Source: Comamonas suwonensis (GTDB lineage Bacteria; Pseudomonadota; Gammaproteobacteria; Burkholderiales; Burkholderiaceae_C). Taken from it: a stretch of 64,000 nucleotides of DNA. The stretch covers positions 186,001 through 250,000 of the forward strand of contig NZ_JABBCQ020000001.1 in the NCBI RefSeq assembly GCF_012844455.2, written 5' to 3'. Numbering within the stretch: the stretch's first letter is position 1; each line of letters starts with the position of its first letter. The notes beneath the pieces were generated by a model. That model was not told where the DNA came from. It saw nothing but the letters and a program-made list of their open reading frames with translations, and searched no databases. Positions 9,599 to 19,374 of this stretch are shown in pieces. The position numbers and the translations under genes were made by a program.

Positions 9599-10371
9599 TC
9601 AAAATCCATCCACCGGCGCAAAAACCATACGCTGTCGCCCATCGAGCATAGCAACCCATTCCTGCGTTTTACTACTCGTTAGAGGTAGGTAGTACAGCTC
9701 TTGTACCGTTAAACCTGTTTTAGCAATGGCCAGTTGCAGCGCCCCCATGCTGTAAGAGCGCCTTTGTAGCAAGGTGGTCAAGGGTTTAGCGCGCTCAGCC
9801 ATGGCGGCTTGCGCCGTTTTCCACGGCAGCCACCAGCCTGGACGCATGGCCAAGGAGATGCCTGTTAAGCCTAGTTCCACTCTTTGCATGGCTTCAGCTC
9901 CGTTTTTTGGAGCGCGGGTATTCGTGGGTAACACCCCCACCAAGGTAGCTTGCGCATGCCCGCAGAAGCCAGAGACAACTCCTGCGATTGGACCTCATTT
10001 GCGGTGATCACCACCAGTCGGTCTACTTCAAAAGCCATAACAACAGGGCGGGCATACCACACACCGTGTAACCAGTACAGCAGCGCCAGCATTTGCAACA
10101 TACCAATCAGGCCGAAGTCCAGCCATTGCGCTCTGCGTGACTTAGCCGGACTGGTCATTAGCAAAGTTAAAAGCGGACCACAGATCACATCGACAACCAG
10201 CAGCAGAAAGAACACCTCTCCCACGCCCAACATGGTCTGAAATGGCGGTGGGTACAACAAGCCAAACACACAGACTGCTGAAATCAAGCCAACACACATC
10301 GATAACAGCAAATGCCACAGCGCAGCGCGGCTAGCAAACTTCAAACGCGTGAAATGGGGGCGGCCGTTCAA
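9599..10371 (-). pseudogene. TfpX/TfpZ-type type IV pilin accessory protein, frameshifted
   Basis: Two overlapping frames together spell one TfpX/TfpZ-family protein of about 257 residues. The upstream frame gives the hydrophobic N-terminal part (FASRAALWHLLLSM, then VDVICGPLLTLLMTSP and FEVDRLVVITANEV) and breaks after RKLPWWG. The downstream frame continues LPTNTRAPKNGAEAMQ and ends VFAPVDGF. Adding one G to the run of five at 9934-9938 (C run on +) joins them exactly. I place the start at TTG 10371 because GGGAGG precedes it; an ATG at 10425 is also in frame. These proteins aid assembly or stability of particular pilin alleles. A sequencing error, a real mutation or phase variation could each explain the break. 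Confidence 0.75.
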
Positions 10372-10379
10372 AAACGGCC
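10362..10379 (-). promoter_or_regulatory. Hairpin over the predicted start of the pilin accessory gene
   Basis: A perfect 7-bp inverted repeat, GGCCGTT and AACGGCC around a 4-base loop. On the - strand the predicted TTG start falls in the loop and the GGGAGG ribosome-binding sequence begins in the stem, so the fold could limit translation. It might instead mark the end of the upstream transcript, though no T tract follows. Confidence 0.4.
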
Positions 10380-10474
10380 TCCCGGGGAGATAGTAAATAT
10401 TGTTTTGATCGCTGCAGGCTCTCATCTGGCAAATACTCTTATCGTTTGGAATGAAATTGCGATTAACAAGGCCA

Positions 10475-12439
10475 TTACTTCAAAGCCCTTACCTGAGTCT
10501 GTAACTCTTGCCATTCCTTTTGCATACGCTGACGCAGCCACGGGTTACGTGGCCATTGGGGGGTGTGCTGCTCCAGGATTTCTGCCATTTCATCGCCAAT
10601 GCCGGCACTTTTCAGAACTACCGCCGTCAGTTGCAAATTTTGCAGGCTGGGTACTGCTTGCAGCGCAGCGAGCAAATGCTCCATCGTCGGGCCGAGCTGT
10701 TTGGCATCAATGAATAAGCTGGCCATAAACACATGTAGGTTGGAGCGCTCTTGCGCAATCCCAGCAATACGTGGATTATTCAGCGCTGCTTGGGCAATGG
10801 TCAGCAAGTCGTCTTGCTGGATAAAGCCACCACAGTCCTTTTGTATATATAGGGTTTTCAGTTTGTCCAGCGTGTCAACAATGGAAAAACGCTGGGGCGC
10901 TAACGGCAGCTCGCGCAACACTTGGTCGCGCCGTGCTTGCAGTTCAGCCATAGGCTTACCAAGAACACACGCTAGTTGTAACCCTTGCAAGCTCAAAGCG
11001 CCCGCATTGGGGCGCAGTTGTGCGGTGGCATCAAGTACCTCCAATGCGCTTTCGATCTGATTCATTTGCGATTGATGCTGCCCCAGATACTGCCCCGCCC
11101 GAATGGAGCCTGGGTGCTGCCTGTACCATATCTGCGCTGTGGCAAGGGGCTGGCCGCCAAACAGCGTAGTGGTTTGAAACAGCACTCCCGCCAGCAGCAC
11201 CCCATAGCTGCCCAATACCAGTGCCACTAGCCGCTCTGTGTGCCGTTTTTCTGCCCAATGCCACATCGCCACCAGCAACGCAAACAGGGGCAATGCTAAG
11301 GCTAGATAGTTACGATGCTCAAAATACAGCTCCAGCGGCACTACGCTAGACTCCACTAGATGAGTGACGGCAAACCACAATAGCGCCAGCAAAGGCAGGC
11401 GCGTACTGCGGCGCAACGCAAATGCCAGAATACAAGCACCCAGCCACCCACTTGCGGCAACCAGGGCTGGTAGGCTGCTTGCGGTAAAGATGGGGTAATC
11501 GTCATGAAACGGACCAAATGCCATGGCACGGGGCACAAAGGCTAACCGCAAGTAGTCCCACAAAACCACAGCCTCAGTCCACAACCGCTCGCTCAAAGTG
11601 AATTCGCGTACGGCATAGGCTGAATCGGCAGTCCAGACGATGTGCAACAAATAAACCCCAATGGTTGCAGCCGGGAGATAGAAAAACAGCACCTTAAATC
11701 CAAGCCAACTCCGACGCTGTGCGGTAGTGATGAACTGAGGCGGCGTCAGCCAGCAGCTCTCCAGCACCCACGCCAGCAGGGGTAAGATGCCAGCTTGCTC
11801 TTTCGTCAATACCCCAAGCAGTGTGCCTAGACCCAAGCCGCCCGCCATCCACAGCCAGGCGTGCAAACTAGGTTTTCCCAGATGGGCTCGACCCAACAAG
11901 TACAGCCACAGACCCAGCAACATAAAGCTGCTAGACAGCACCGTCATTCGCTGCACCGCCATCAACACACCCGAGGCCGACAGCGGCAGCAGCAACCAAA
12001 AACCCGCGCCTAGCGCCGCCAACCAGGCTGCCTTGGTCTGAGGCCAGTTGCGCAGGTGCCCTAAGTTAAATAGCACCGCCCACAACAGCAGTCCGTTGAT
12101 AGCATGCAACAGAGTGTTGGTGCGCAATATCTCAATAGGGTGGGCAGGCCAGCCGCTCCCATCGATTAAAAAGCTAGCTAGGGCTACAGGACGGCCCAGC
12201 GGCCCAGCGTCACCTGAAAAAACAAATTCCAGCACAGCCTCTGCATCGATTTGACCTTGAGAAAATACGTAGGTCAAACCGCCTAAGTTGGGCCAGTCAT
12301 CAAAATGCCATCCCCCACTCCAGCCGAATCTATATAAAAAAATAGTCAGCCCTGCAATGGAGACAATAAATAAAAAAGGAAATAATTCTCGCGATATTTT
12401 TTTAAAAAAACAGCCAATCGAAAAACTTATCATTTCCAT
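10475..12439 (-). CDS. GT-C-like polytopic membrane protein with C-terminal TPR-like region, possible pilin glycosyltransferase
   Basis: About 654 residues. The N-terminal two-thirds has roughly ten hydrophobic segments. The first external loop has the acidic motif GWHFDDWPNLGG, in the position where GT-C glycosyltransferases such as O-mannosyltransferases and oligosaccharyltransferases carry catalytic Asp/Glu residues. The last ~200 residues are soluble and helical, with TPR-like phrasing (ALEVLDATAQLRPNAGALSL). Its place directly after pilA and before the TfpX/TfpZ-type gene recalls pilin-modifying TfpW/PilO/PglL genes, so transfer of a lipid-linked sugar to pilin is my inference. Start at ATG 12439; a GTG at 12469 would add ten residues. 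Confidence 0.6.
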   Translation of the reverse strand: MEMISFSIGCFFKKISRELFPFLFIVSIAGLTIFLYRFGWSGGWHFDDWPNLGGLTYVFSQGQIDAEAVLEFVFSGDAGPLGRPVALASFLIDGSGWPAHPIEILRTNTLLHAINGLLLWAVLFNLGHLRNWPQTKAAWLAALGAGFWLLLPLSASGVLMAVQRMTVLSSSFMLLGLWLYLLGRAHLGKPSLHAWLWMAGGLGLGTLLGVLTKEQAGILPLLAWVLESCWLTPPQFITTAQRRSWLGFKVLFFYLPAATIGVYLLHIVWTADSAYAVREFTLSERLWTEAVVLWDYLRLAFVPRAMAFGPFHDDYPIFTASSLPALVAASGWLGACILAFALRRSTRLPLLALLWFAVTHLVESSVVPLELYFEHRNYLALALPLFALLVAMWHWAEKRHTERLVALVLGSYGVLLAGVLFQTTTLFGGQPLATAQIWYRQHPGSIRAGQYLGQHQSQMNQIESALEVLDATAQLRPNAGALSLQGLQLACVLGKPMAELQARRDQVLRELPLAPQRFSIVDTLDKLKTLYIQKDCGGFIQQDDLLTIAQAALNNPRIAGIAQERSNLHVFMASLFIDAKQLGPTMEHLLAALQAVPSLQNLQLTAVVLKSAGIGDEMAEILEQHTPQWPRNPWLRQRMQKEWQELQTQVRALK

Positions 12440-12456
12440 TTTTATCACACGATAAT

Positions 12457-12485
12457 ATATAAAATCCACAAAATATTATTTTCAA
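12457..12485 (-). promoter_or_regulatory. Possible sigma-70 promoter of the GT-C-like gene
   Basis: On the - strand TTGAAA (12480-12485) and TTATAT (12457-12462) are separated by 17 bp, between the pilA terminator and the next start codon. The surroundings are AT-rich, so chance matches are likely. Confidence 0.3.
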
Positions 12486-12495
12486 ATATAAAAAA

Positions 12496-12516
12496 GGGTG
12501 CCAAGCACCCTTTTTT
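12496..12516 (-). terminator. Rho-independent terminator of pilA
   Basis: GGGTGC and GCACCC pair around a CAA loop. Runs of A on one side and T on the other flank the stem, so it can work in both directions. It lies 20 bp after the pilA stop and would separate highly expressed pilA from the gene downstream. Confidence 0.85.
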
Positions 12517-12535
12517 ATATTAAATACTATTTATA

Positions 12536-12970
12536 TTAGCGGCAGCTTGCTGGCAAATATTTTGTATTGATGTTAGTACCGGCTCCTGCATTGCAAGACC
12601 ATTCAACCGATCCTGCAGTAGAGCCAGCAGAACCCTTAAAGACCAATTGCTTACCCGCTTCAACCTTTGTATTGAATACAACAGTAATTTTACTTGTATC
12701 GACAGTCACTGTACGAACAGCATTACCCTTGATGCTAGCTGCGCTAGCAATTCCTGCCGCTGCATTATTAACAGGCCACTCGCCCTTAGAGGAGTAATAC
12801 TCGGTCAACGCTGTCTTTGCACCGCTAGCCAAGCTCATACCTTCCGACACATGCGAACGCTTGGTGTAATCTTGATAAGCAGGCAGAGCCACAGCAGCCA
12901 AAATACCGATGATCGCGACAACGATCATCAGTTCGATCAAGGTAAAACCCTTTTGGATAGAACGCTTCAT
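12536..12970 (-). CDS. pilA: Type IV major pilin (PilA)
   Basis: Pilin subunit of a type IVa pilus, polymerised in the inner membrane and displayed outside the cell. The 144-residue preprotein has the short basic leader MKRSIQKG cut by PilD after Gly8, then mature [20 protein letters not shown] with Glu5 and the hydrophobic assembly helix. Cys126 and Cys143 bracket the usual C-terminal disulfide loop. ATG 12970 is fixed by the leader and by AGGAG seven bases upstream. It stands alone between a sigma-54 promoter and a terminator, and is followed by the GT-C-like gene and a TfpX/TfpZ-type gene, as in allele-specific pilin cassettes. Confidence 0.95.
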   Translation of the reverse strand: MKRSIQKGFTLIELMIVVAIIGILAAVALPAYQDYTKRSHVSEGMSLASGAKTALTEYYSSKGEWPVNNAAAGIASAASIKGNAVRTVTVDTSKITVVFNTKVEAGKQLVFKGSAGSTAGSVEWSCNAGAGTNINTKYLPASCR

Positions 12971-13006
12971 GAGAAAACTCCTAGGTTGGTGAAGTGCCTC
13001 CAACCA

Positions 13007-13022
13007 AGCAATAACCGCGCCA
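13007..13022 (-). promoter_or_regulatory. Sigma-54 (RpoN) promoter of pilA
   Basis: On the - strand the sequence TGGCGCGGTTATTGCT matches the -24/-12 consensus TGGCACG-N4-TTGCW, with the GG and GC pairs exactly 10 bases apart. It lies about 37 bp before the pilA ATG. RpoN and the PilS/PilR pair control pilA in related bacteria, so the same control is expected here. Confidence 0.75.
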
Positions 13023-13148
13023 ATTTTTTCAATTGCTGCAGCAATCAAAAAATGACACGTTTGGCTACATCCAACAAAAACCTGCGGACATTTTTGGCGT
13101 CACTCACTGCAAAGATGACAAATTTGTCAGCTCATATGTCAAAGATTT

Positions 13149-13862
13149 TCACTCCACGACAAAGCGCATGGTGCTTCCGGCCAGTTCTACGGTGTCTCCA
13201 TTGAGCAGTGGAACAGAAAGAGGGCCGACGATCTGGCCATTGAGCTTGAGTGACTCGCTTTCACCTTCCAGCTGGGTCAGCACAAAGCCATGCGGTTTCT
13301 GGGTGATTGAAGCGATGGCTACGCCGGGCTTGCCCAGGGTGGTGACAACCTTGAAGAGTGGGACTTCTTTGCCCTGCAGGCTGCCGCTGAGCATGCGAAT
13401 CATGGCATGGCGCTCGGGCAGCGCAGAGAGCGATCCTTGGATCGTGGAGGCAAAACTGGAAATTTCGCCAAAACCCGAGGGCGTAGCCAGTTTGGCGTAG
13501 TCGCTATCCACTTCTTCAGAAATATGGGCCAGTACTTTCTTGATGGCAGCAGCAGGTGTATTCGGCTCGGCAATCACGGTGTCCAGGAAGCGAATTTTGT
13601 AGCGGCCGATGTCCAGCAGGTCGCCATTGAGCAATGACTGCTTCTGGACGGCCCGGCCATTGACATAAGTGCCATTGGTACTGCGCAGGTCTTCGATGCT
13701 GACTTTGCCATCAGCGAGGATGATCACGGCATGCTCGCCGCTGACGGCCAGATTTTCGATCACGATGTCGTTGTAGGGACGGCGACCCAAGGTCGTGCGC
13801 TCCTTGGTGAGCTGCACTTCCTTGATAACAGCACCATCGATTGAGATGACCAAAGTTGGCAT
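13149..13862 (-). CDS. FHA-domain protein
   Basis: A 237-residue cytoplasmic protein. Residues about 1-95 form a forkhead-associated domain, a phosphothreonine-binding module, with the signature LGRRPYNDIVIENLAVSGEHA and the later STNGTYVNG. The C-terminal ~75 residues look like a second, degenerate FHA fold (TLGKPGVAIASIT, then LKLNGQIVG and LLNGDTVEL) without the Ser/His signature. I chose ATG 13862 because CAGGAGC precedes it and the FHA start MPTLVISIDGAVI follows; an ATG at 13943 is weaker. No kinase or secretion gene is adjacent, so its partner is unknown. Confidence 0.85.
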   Translation of the reverse strand: MPTLVISIDGAVIKEVQLTKERTTLGRRPYNDIVIENLAVSGEHAVIILADGKVSIEDLRSTNGTYVNGRAVQKQSLLNGDLLDIGRYKIRFLDTVIAEPNTPAAAIKKVLAHISEEVDSDYAKLATPSGFGEISSFASTIQGSLSALPERHAMIRMLSGSLQGKEVPLFKVVTTLGKPGVAIASITQKPHGFVLTQLEGESESLKLNGQIVGPLSVPLLNGDTVELAGSTMRFVVE

Positions 13863-14175
13863 GCTCGAAGCTCCTGAGGAAACGCCAAGCTCTTCTTGGC
13901 TGCACTGGCTGGGATCGTCCACACTGTAAGTGCGATTGCACACAAAGTCACCAATCGTAACGCTGGTGAAACGCTATCGCATGGCACATCTTATTTCACG
14001 AATTAGATGGGATCGGGGGTTTTGATTGATTTTCTCAACGGGGGCTTCTGTAAGCAGAAAACATGCCGGTTTTCCTGCATGCATTGGCATGCTTCAGCAG
14101 CGAGATGCAACAAGGCCCGCGTTCTTACGAATGGCGGGCCTTGCTTGTCAGTGATTCAGCAGATACTGAAGCTTT
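13863..14175. other. Intergenic region between the FHA gene and ssb
   Basis: About 310 bp without a convincing gene. It holds a strong inverted repeat, CAAGGCCCGC (14111-14120) and GCGGGCCTTG (14134-14143), placed to act as the transcript end of ssb on the - strand, although no clear T run follows on that side. No promoter for the FHA gene stands out. Confidence 0.5.
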
Positions 14176-14739
14176 TTAAAACGGGATATCGTCATCCATG
14201 TCGTCAAAGCCTGACGCTGCGCGCTGGGGAGGAGGAGCCATGGGAGCAGGCGCAGGGCGCTGCTGCATGGGTGCCGGTGCAGAGCGTTGCTGTTGCGTGG
14301 GAGCTGGGGCAGGGGCCGCGCGGCGAGGGGCTTCGTAGCTGCTTTCGCCATAGCCGTCGTCATTGCCGTAGCCGCCTTGACCTTGTGGCTGTCCACCGCC
14401 CTGGCGGCTGCTCAGCATCTGCATGGTGTCAGCGCGGATTTCTGTGGCGTAGCGCTCTTGGCCGGTGGCCTGATCGGTCCACTTGCGGGTACGCAGGCTG
14501 CCTTCTACATAGACCTGACTGCCCTTGCGCAGGTATTGACCGGCGATTTCAGCCAAGCGGCCATTGAAGGTCACGCGGTGCCATTCTGTGGCTTCGCGGT
14601 TTTCGCCGGTGTTCTTGTCGCGCCAGCGGTCTGTCGTGGCGATGGTGACGTTAGCCACTTGGTCGCCGCTGGGGAAGCTGCGCATTTCAGGGTCGCGGCC
14701 CAGATTACCAACGATGATGACTTTATTGACGGATGCCAT
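14176..14739 (-). CDS. ssb: Single-stranded DNA-binding protein
   Basis: SSB coats single-stranded DNA in replication, repair and recombination and recruits partners through its acidic tail. The 187-residue protein has the OB fold at residues about 1-110 ([17 protein letters not shown], then [19 protein letters not shown] and [15 protein letters not shown]). A Gln/Gly/Pro/Ala-rich flexible linker follows, and it ends with the conserved tip [10 protein letters not shown]. Length and tip are normal for the family. It lies 126 bp downstream of the MFS gene in the common uvrA / MFS-ssb arrangement. Confidence 0.97.
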   Translation of the reverse strand: MASVNKVIIVGNLGRDPEMRSFPSGDQVANVTIATTDRWRDKNTGENREATEWHRVTFNGRLAEIAGQYLRKGSQVYVEGSLRTRKWTDQATGQERYATEIRADTMQMLSSRQGGGQPQGQGGYGNDDGYGESSYEAPRRAAPAPAPTQQQRSAPAPMQQRPAPAPMAPPPQRAASGFDDMDDDIPF

Positions 14740-14865
14740 AAATTTGCCTTTTCAAAAAGTGGCTCGGGCGATTGATGATGAGTCCCAAGCCAATGAAGTG
14801 CGCATTTTGCCCTAAGCGCGGCACATCAATTGCGGGATTTCCCTATACCCGCCCTGCCTGATGGA

Positions 14866-16041
14866 TCACCCGTGGCGGCCCACGGGGCGCAGCGGAAGGC
14901 TGATCACCAACCACAGCAGCGTGAGCATGGAAGTCATGACAAACAGCCCCGGCACACCCGCCCACTTGGCCACTGCACCGCCAATGGCGCCGCCCGCAAA
15001 CAAGCCCAGCGACTGCAGCGTGTTGTAAGCCCCCAGAGCCGCGCCACGCAGCGGCGCAGGCGCCATGCGCGAGACCAGGCTGGGCTGCGTCGCCTCCAGC
15101 GCGTTAAAGCCGCAGAAGAACAGAAACATCAACAGCGCCATGCACCAAATGGTGGGAATGGTTCCACTGGCGGCCAGCATGCCCAGCCCAATCTGCACCA
15201 GCAGTACCAGACCGATGGCGCCCAGCAAAGCCTTGCGCAGCTTGCCCTTGCGCTCCATGGAGAACAGCATGCCCATGGCCACAAAAGACAGCAGCACCGC
15301 TGGCAGATAGATATGCCAGTGCTGCTCTTTAACCAGCCCGGACTGCACCAGCATGGCGGGCACGGCCACCCACATGGACATCTGCACGGTGTGTAGGATG
15401 AAAACGCCAAAGTTCAGGCGCAGCAAGTCACGGTGGCCGAGCAAGTCACTGAACTTGCCCTTGGGCGCATTGGCATGCTGCTCAGGCTCGGGGGGTACCA
15501 CCCACAGCACCACGGCAACACCGGCCATGGCCAGTGCGCAAGTCAGGCCAAAAATGCCCGACAGCCCAATCCATGCATTCAGCAGCGGGGCCAACACCAG
15601 CGCCAGCGCAAACATCAGCCCGATGCTGCCGCCCACCATGGCCATGGCCTTGGTGCGCACGCCGTCGCGGGTCAGGTCAGCCAGCAGCGCGGTCACTGCA
15701 GCCGAGACGGCACCTGCGCCCTGAATGGCGCGACCGACCATCAGCCCGGTGAGCGAATCGGCCATGGCGGCCATCAAGCTGCCCGCGGCAAACACCAGCA
15801 AACCGGCCACGATGACGCGCTTGCGGCCAAAGCGGTCTGACGCCAGGCCGATGGGCAGCTGGAACAGGGCCTGCGTCAGCCCATACAGGCCCATGGCCAG
15901 ACCGATCATGGCCGGGTCATCGCCGCCGGGATATTTACGCGCTTCCAGCATGAAGACGGGCAGAACCAGAAACAGACCCAGCATGCGCAACGCAAAGATC
16001 AGCGCCAGCGCGCCGCTTGAGCGACGCTCCAGAGAAGTCAT
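14866..16041 (-). CDS. Major facilitator superfamily transporter
   Basis: A drug/metabolite-proton antiporter-like inner-membrane protein of about 391 residues with 12 hydrophobic segments. The MFS loop 2-3 signature GLASDRFGRKRVIVAG is clear, and the N-terminus ALIFALRMLGLFLVLPVF resembles YajR-type transporters, without the extra C-terminal domain of YajR. Substrate unknown. ATG 16041 is my choice; TTG 16110 or GTG 16104 would add a hydrophilic 21-23 residue leader. It is divergent from uvrA and upstream of ssb. Confidence 0.82.
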   Translation of the reverse strand: MTSLERRSSGALALIFALRMLGLFLVLPVFMLEARKYPGGDDPAMIGLAMGLYGLTQALFQLPIGLASDRFGRKRVIVAGLLVFAAGSLMAAMADSLTGLMVGRAIQGAGAVSAAVTALLADLTRDGVRTKAMAMVGGSIGLMFALALVLAPLLNAWIGLSGIFGLTCALAMAGVAVVLWVVPPEPEQHANAPKGKFSDLLGHRDLLRLNFGVFILHTVQMSMWVAVPAMLVQSGLVKEQHWHIYLPAVLLSFVAMGMLFSMERKGKLRKALLGAIGLVLLVQIGLGMLAASGTIPTIWCMALLMFLFFCGFNALEATQPSLVSRMAPAPLRGAALGAYNTLQSLGLFAGGAIGGAVAKWAGVPGLFVMTSMLTLLWLVISLPLRPVGRHG

Positions 16042-16267
16042 GGTGGTAGAGGATTTTTCCGCGCCCTGCGTGCCCGCACTAGGGGATGTATTGATTTTTT
16101 TCACGCTCAAATTTTGCCAAGAGTCGGAGTCTTATGCTCACGTTAACTAAATCACTGCTGAGCAAAAGAGAAGAAATAGAACTGTAGATTGTCCGTGAAC
16201 CTGAATCCTCTAGTCACGAGCAGGCTCGTCTGACTATCATGGAGAGTTTTCCCCGCCTGGAGCGCCC

Positions 16268-19200
16268 GTGTCCCTGAAGCCTGATTCGTCCCCTGCTCAC
16301 AAGACCGTCGAAACCGACGACAGCCTGTACCTGGGCCGCTCGCTCGCGCAGACACGTATCGCCATTCGCGGCGCACGCACGCACAACCTCAAGAACATTG
16401 ACCTCGACATCCCCCGCAACCAGCTGGTGGTGATTACCGGTCTGTCGGGTTCGGGCAAGTCTAGTCTGGCCTTTGACACCTTGTATGCAGAAGGCCAGCG
16501 TCGCTATGTGGAAAGCCTCTCGGCCTATGCGCGCCAGTTTCTGGGCCGGCTTGATAAGCCCGATGTCGATCTGATCGAGGGCCTGTCGCCCGCCATCTCC
16601 ATCGAGCAAAAGGCCACCAGCCACAACCCGCGCTCCACCGTGGGCACGGTCACCGAGATCAACGACTACCTGCGCCTGCTGTTTGCCCGCGCCGGCACGC
16701 CGTTTTGCCCCGACCACAACCTGCCGCTGCAATCCCAGACCATCAGCCAGATGGTGGACAGCGTGCTGCAACTGCCCGAAGACACCAAGCTCATGATCCT
16801 CGGCCCGCTGGCGCGCGAGAAGAAGGGCGAATTTGCCGAGCTGTTTGTGCAGCTGCAAGCACAGGGCTATGTGCGCTTTCGCGTGGATGGGCAGATTTAC
16901 GACGCCCAGTCTCTGCCCAAGCTGGAAAAGAACGAGCGCCACAACATCGACGTGGTGATTGACCGCGTCAAAGTCCGTGAAGACATCAAGCAGCGTCTGG
17001 CCGAAAGCTTTGAAGCCGCCCTGCGTGCTGGCGGTAACGACGCCGGTGGCCGCGTTCTGGCGGTGGAGATGGACAACGGCAAAGAGCATTTGTTCAGCGC
17101 CAAGTTCGCCTGCCCGCTATGCGACTACTCCCTGCCCGAGCTGGAGCCGCGCCTGTTCTCCTTCAACTCGCCCATGGGTGCCTGCCAGGCCTGCGATGGT
17201 CTGGGCAACAGCGAAGACTTTGACCCAGACCGCGTCGTGCCCTTCCCCACGCTGAGCCTGGCCAGCGGTGCCATCAAAGGCTGGGACAAGCGTAACAACT
17301 ACTACTTCTCCATGCTGGAGAGCGTGGCCAAGCACTACGGCGTGAGCACCGAAACACCGTTTGACGAGCTGCCCGAGAACGTACGCAACGTCATCCTCTG
17401 GGGTTCGGGCGACGAGGCCATGGCCTTCAACTATGTTTTTGAGAGCGGCGAACGCAAGGGCCAGGCCTTTATCAAGAGCCACCCCTTTGAAGGCATCATC
17501 CCCAACATCAAGCGCCGCTTTCGCGAAACCGAATCCACCGTGGTGCGCGACGATCTGGCCAAGATGCGCACCATCCGCAAATGCCCAGCCTGCGAAGGCA
17601 CACGCCTGCGCCGCGAGGCACGCTTTGTGCGCGTGGGCGAAGGCGATCAGGCCCGCGCCATCTATGAAGTCAGCCACGCCACGCTGGCCGATGGGCTGGG
17701 CTGGTTCAAGCACCTGAGCATGACGGGTGCCAAGGCCGAGATTGCCGACAAGATCGTGCGCGAGATTGCCTCGCGCCTGCTGTTCCTCAACGACGTGGGT
17801 CTGTCCTACCTGAGCCTTGACCGCAGCGCCGACACCCTCTCGGGCGGCGAGGCCCAGCGCATTCGCCTGGCATCGCAAATCGGCTCTGGCCTGACGGGCG
17901 TGATGTATGTGCTGGACGAGCCCTCCATCGGCCTGCACCAGCGCGACAACGACAAGCTGATCTCCACGCTGGAGCACCTGCGTGACATCGGCAACAGCGT
18001 GATCGTGGTCGAGCATGACGAAGACATGATGCGCGCCGCCGATCAGATCATCGACATGGGCCCCGGCGCGGGCGTGCACGGCGGGCGCATCATGGCGCAG
18101 GGCACCTATGACGACATCAAGGCCAACCCCGAGTCCCCCACGGGCCGCTATCTGAACGGCACGCAAAGCATTCCCGTGCCCAAGCACCGCACGCCCTGGC
18201 TGCCCGTGGTCAACAAAACGGCTGATGAAGAAGCCGCCAAAAACACATCGCAGTTCCCCACCACGGCAGCGCACAAGCGTGCCCGCAAAGATGCAGCAGC
18301 CGGCGACCTGCAAGCCCTGCGCGTGGAAGGCGCACGCGGCCACAACCTGAAGAACGTGACGGTGGACTTCCCCGTGGGCCTGCTGACCTGCGTGACCGGT
18401 GTCTCGGGCTCGGGCAAGTCCACGCTGGTCAACGACACGCTGTACGCCGAAGTCGCCCGCCAGGTGCACCGCGCAGGCACCGAGCCCGCCGCGCATGACG
18501 ACATTGTCGGCATCGACTACTTCGACAAGGTCATCAACGTCGACCAGTCCCCCATCGGCCGCACGCCGCGCAGCAACCCCGCCACCTACACCGGCCTGTT
18601 CACGCCGATTCGTGAGCTGATGACCGAAACCACCACCGCCAAAGAGCGCGGCTATGGCCCGGGGCGCTTCTCCTTTAACGTCTCCGGCGGCCGCTGCGAG
18701 GCCTGTCAGGGCGATGGCGTGGTGAAGGTAGAAATGCACTTTCTGCCCGACGTCTATGTGCCCTGCGACATCTGTCACGGCAAGCGCTACAACCGCGAAA
18801 CGCTGGAAGTGCTGTGGAAGGGCAAGAACATCTCGCAGATTCTGGAGATGACCGTGGAAGACGCCCACGCCTTTTTCAAAGACGTTCCCAGCATCGCGCG
18901 CAAGCTGCAGACGCTGCTGGATGTGGGCCTCTCCTACATCCGTCTGGGTCAGAGCGCGACCACGCTGTCGGGCGGCGAGGCCCAACGCGTCAAGCTGGCG
19001 CAGGAACTCTCCAAGCGCGACACGGGCCGCACGCTCTACATCCTCGATGAACCCACCACCGGCCTGCACTTTGCCGACATTGCTCTGCTTTTGAAAGTGC
19101 TGCACCAGTTGCGCGATGCGGGTAACACCATCGTCGTCATCGAGCACAACCTTGACGTCATCAAGACCGCCGACTGGCTCATCGACATGGGCCCCGAAGG

Positions 19201-19309
19201 CGGCTCGGGCGGCGGCAAGGTCGTCGCCGTGGGCACGCCTGAAGAAGTGGCCGCCAACCCCGCCAGCGTAACGGGGCGCTACCTCAAGCCCTATCTCAAG
19301 AAACGCTGA
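16268..19309 (+). CDS. uvrA: Excinuclease ABC subunit A
   Basis: UvrA is the damage-recognising ATPase of nucleotide excision repair and loads UvrB. The 1013-residue protein has two ABC modules: Walker [10 protein letters not shown] at residues 58-66 and GVSGSGKST at about 711-719, each with an LSGGEAQR signature further on. Zinc-finger cysteines are visible in [10 protein letters not shown] / CQACDGLG and in CEACQGDG / CDICHGKR. It exceeds the E. coli protein (940) mainly through a charged insertion before the second module ([20 protein letters not shown]). GTG start at 16268. I looked for a CTGT-N8-ACAG LexA box upstream and saw none. Confidence 0.97.
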   Translation: MSLKPDSSPAHKTVETDDSLYLGRSLAQTRIAIRGARTHNLKNIDLDIPRNQLVVITGLSGSGKSSLAFDTLYAEGQRRYVESLSAYARQFLGRLDKPDVDLIEGLSPAISIEQKATSHNPRSTVGTVTEINDYLRLLFARAGTPFCPDHNLPLQSQTISQMVDSVLQLPEDTKLMILGPLAREKKGEFAELFVQLQAQGYVRFRVDGQIYDAQSLPKLEKNERHNIDVVIDRVKVREDIKQRLAESFEAALRAGGNDAGGRVLAVEMDNGKEHLFSAKFACPLCDYSLPELEPRLFSFNSPMGACQACDGLGNSEDFDPDRVVPFPTLSLASGAIKGWDKRNNYYFSMLESVAKHYGVSTETPFDELPENVRNVILWGSGDEAMAFNYVFESGERKGQAFIKSHPFEGIIPNIKRRFRETESTVVRDDLAKMRTIRKCPACEGTRLRREARFVRVGEGDQARAIYEVSHATLADGLGWFKHLSMTGAKAEIADKIVREIASRLLFLNDVGLSYLSLDRSADTLSGGEAQRIRLASQIGSGLTGVMYVLDEPSIGLHQRDNDKLISTLEHLRDIGNSVIVVEHDEDMMRAADQIIDMGPGAGVHGGRIMAQGTYDDIKANPESPTGRYLNGTQSIPVPKHRTPWLPVVNKTADEEAAKNTSQFPTTAAHKRARKDAAAGDLQALRVEGARGHNLKNVTVDFPVGLLTCVTGVSGSGKSTLVNDTLYAEVARQVHRAGTEPAAHDDIVGIDYFDKVINVDQSPIGRTPRSNPATYTGLFTPIRELMTETTTAKERGYGPGRFSFNVSGGRCEACQGDGVVKVEMHFLPDVYVPCDICHGKRYNRETLEVLWKGKNISQILEMTVEDAHAFFKDVPSIARKLQTLLDVGLSYIRLGQSATTLSGGEAQRVKLAQELSKRDTGRTLYILDEPTTGLHFADIALLLKVLHQLRDAGNTIVVIEHNLDVIKTADWLIDMGPEGGSGGGKVVAVGTPEEVAANPASVTGRYLKPYLKKR

Positions 19310-19314
19310 TTGAA

Positions 19315-19370
19315 ATAAAAATAGCTGCTAGCGCTGATGCATAAAGCTCTAGCAGCTATCAAATTTGATA
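19315..19370. repeat. Palindromic intergenic repeat (AGCTGCTAGCGCT type)
   Basis: ATAGCTGCTAGCGCT and AGCTCTAGCAGCTAT form an imperfect palindrome, followed by a second small one, ATCAAATTTGAT. It lies between the convergent uvrA and sugar-dehydrogenase genes and may end transcription of both. It belongs to a family seen throughout the window. Confidence 0.7.
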
Positions 19371-19374
19371 AATC

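Noticed and set aside
16111-16267. A LexA box between the MFS gene and uvrA
   Set aside because: No CTGT-N8-ACAG match with one mismatch or fewer was found on either strand.
17117-19147. A 676-codon open frame opposite uvrA
   Set aside because: It runs antisense to a perfect uvrA; long antisense frames arise from codon bias in GC-rich genes. The predicted protein has no recognisable family.
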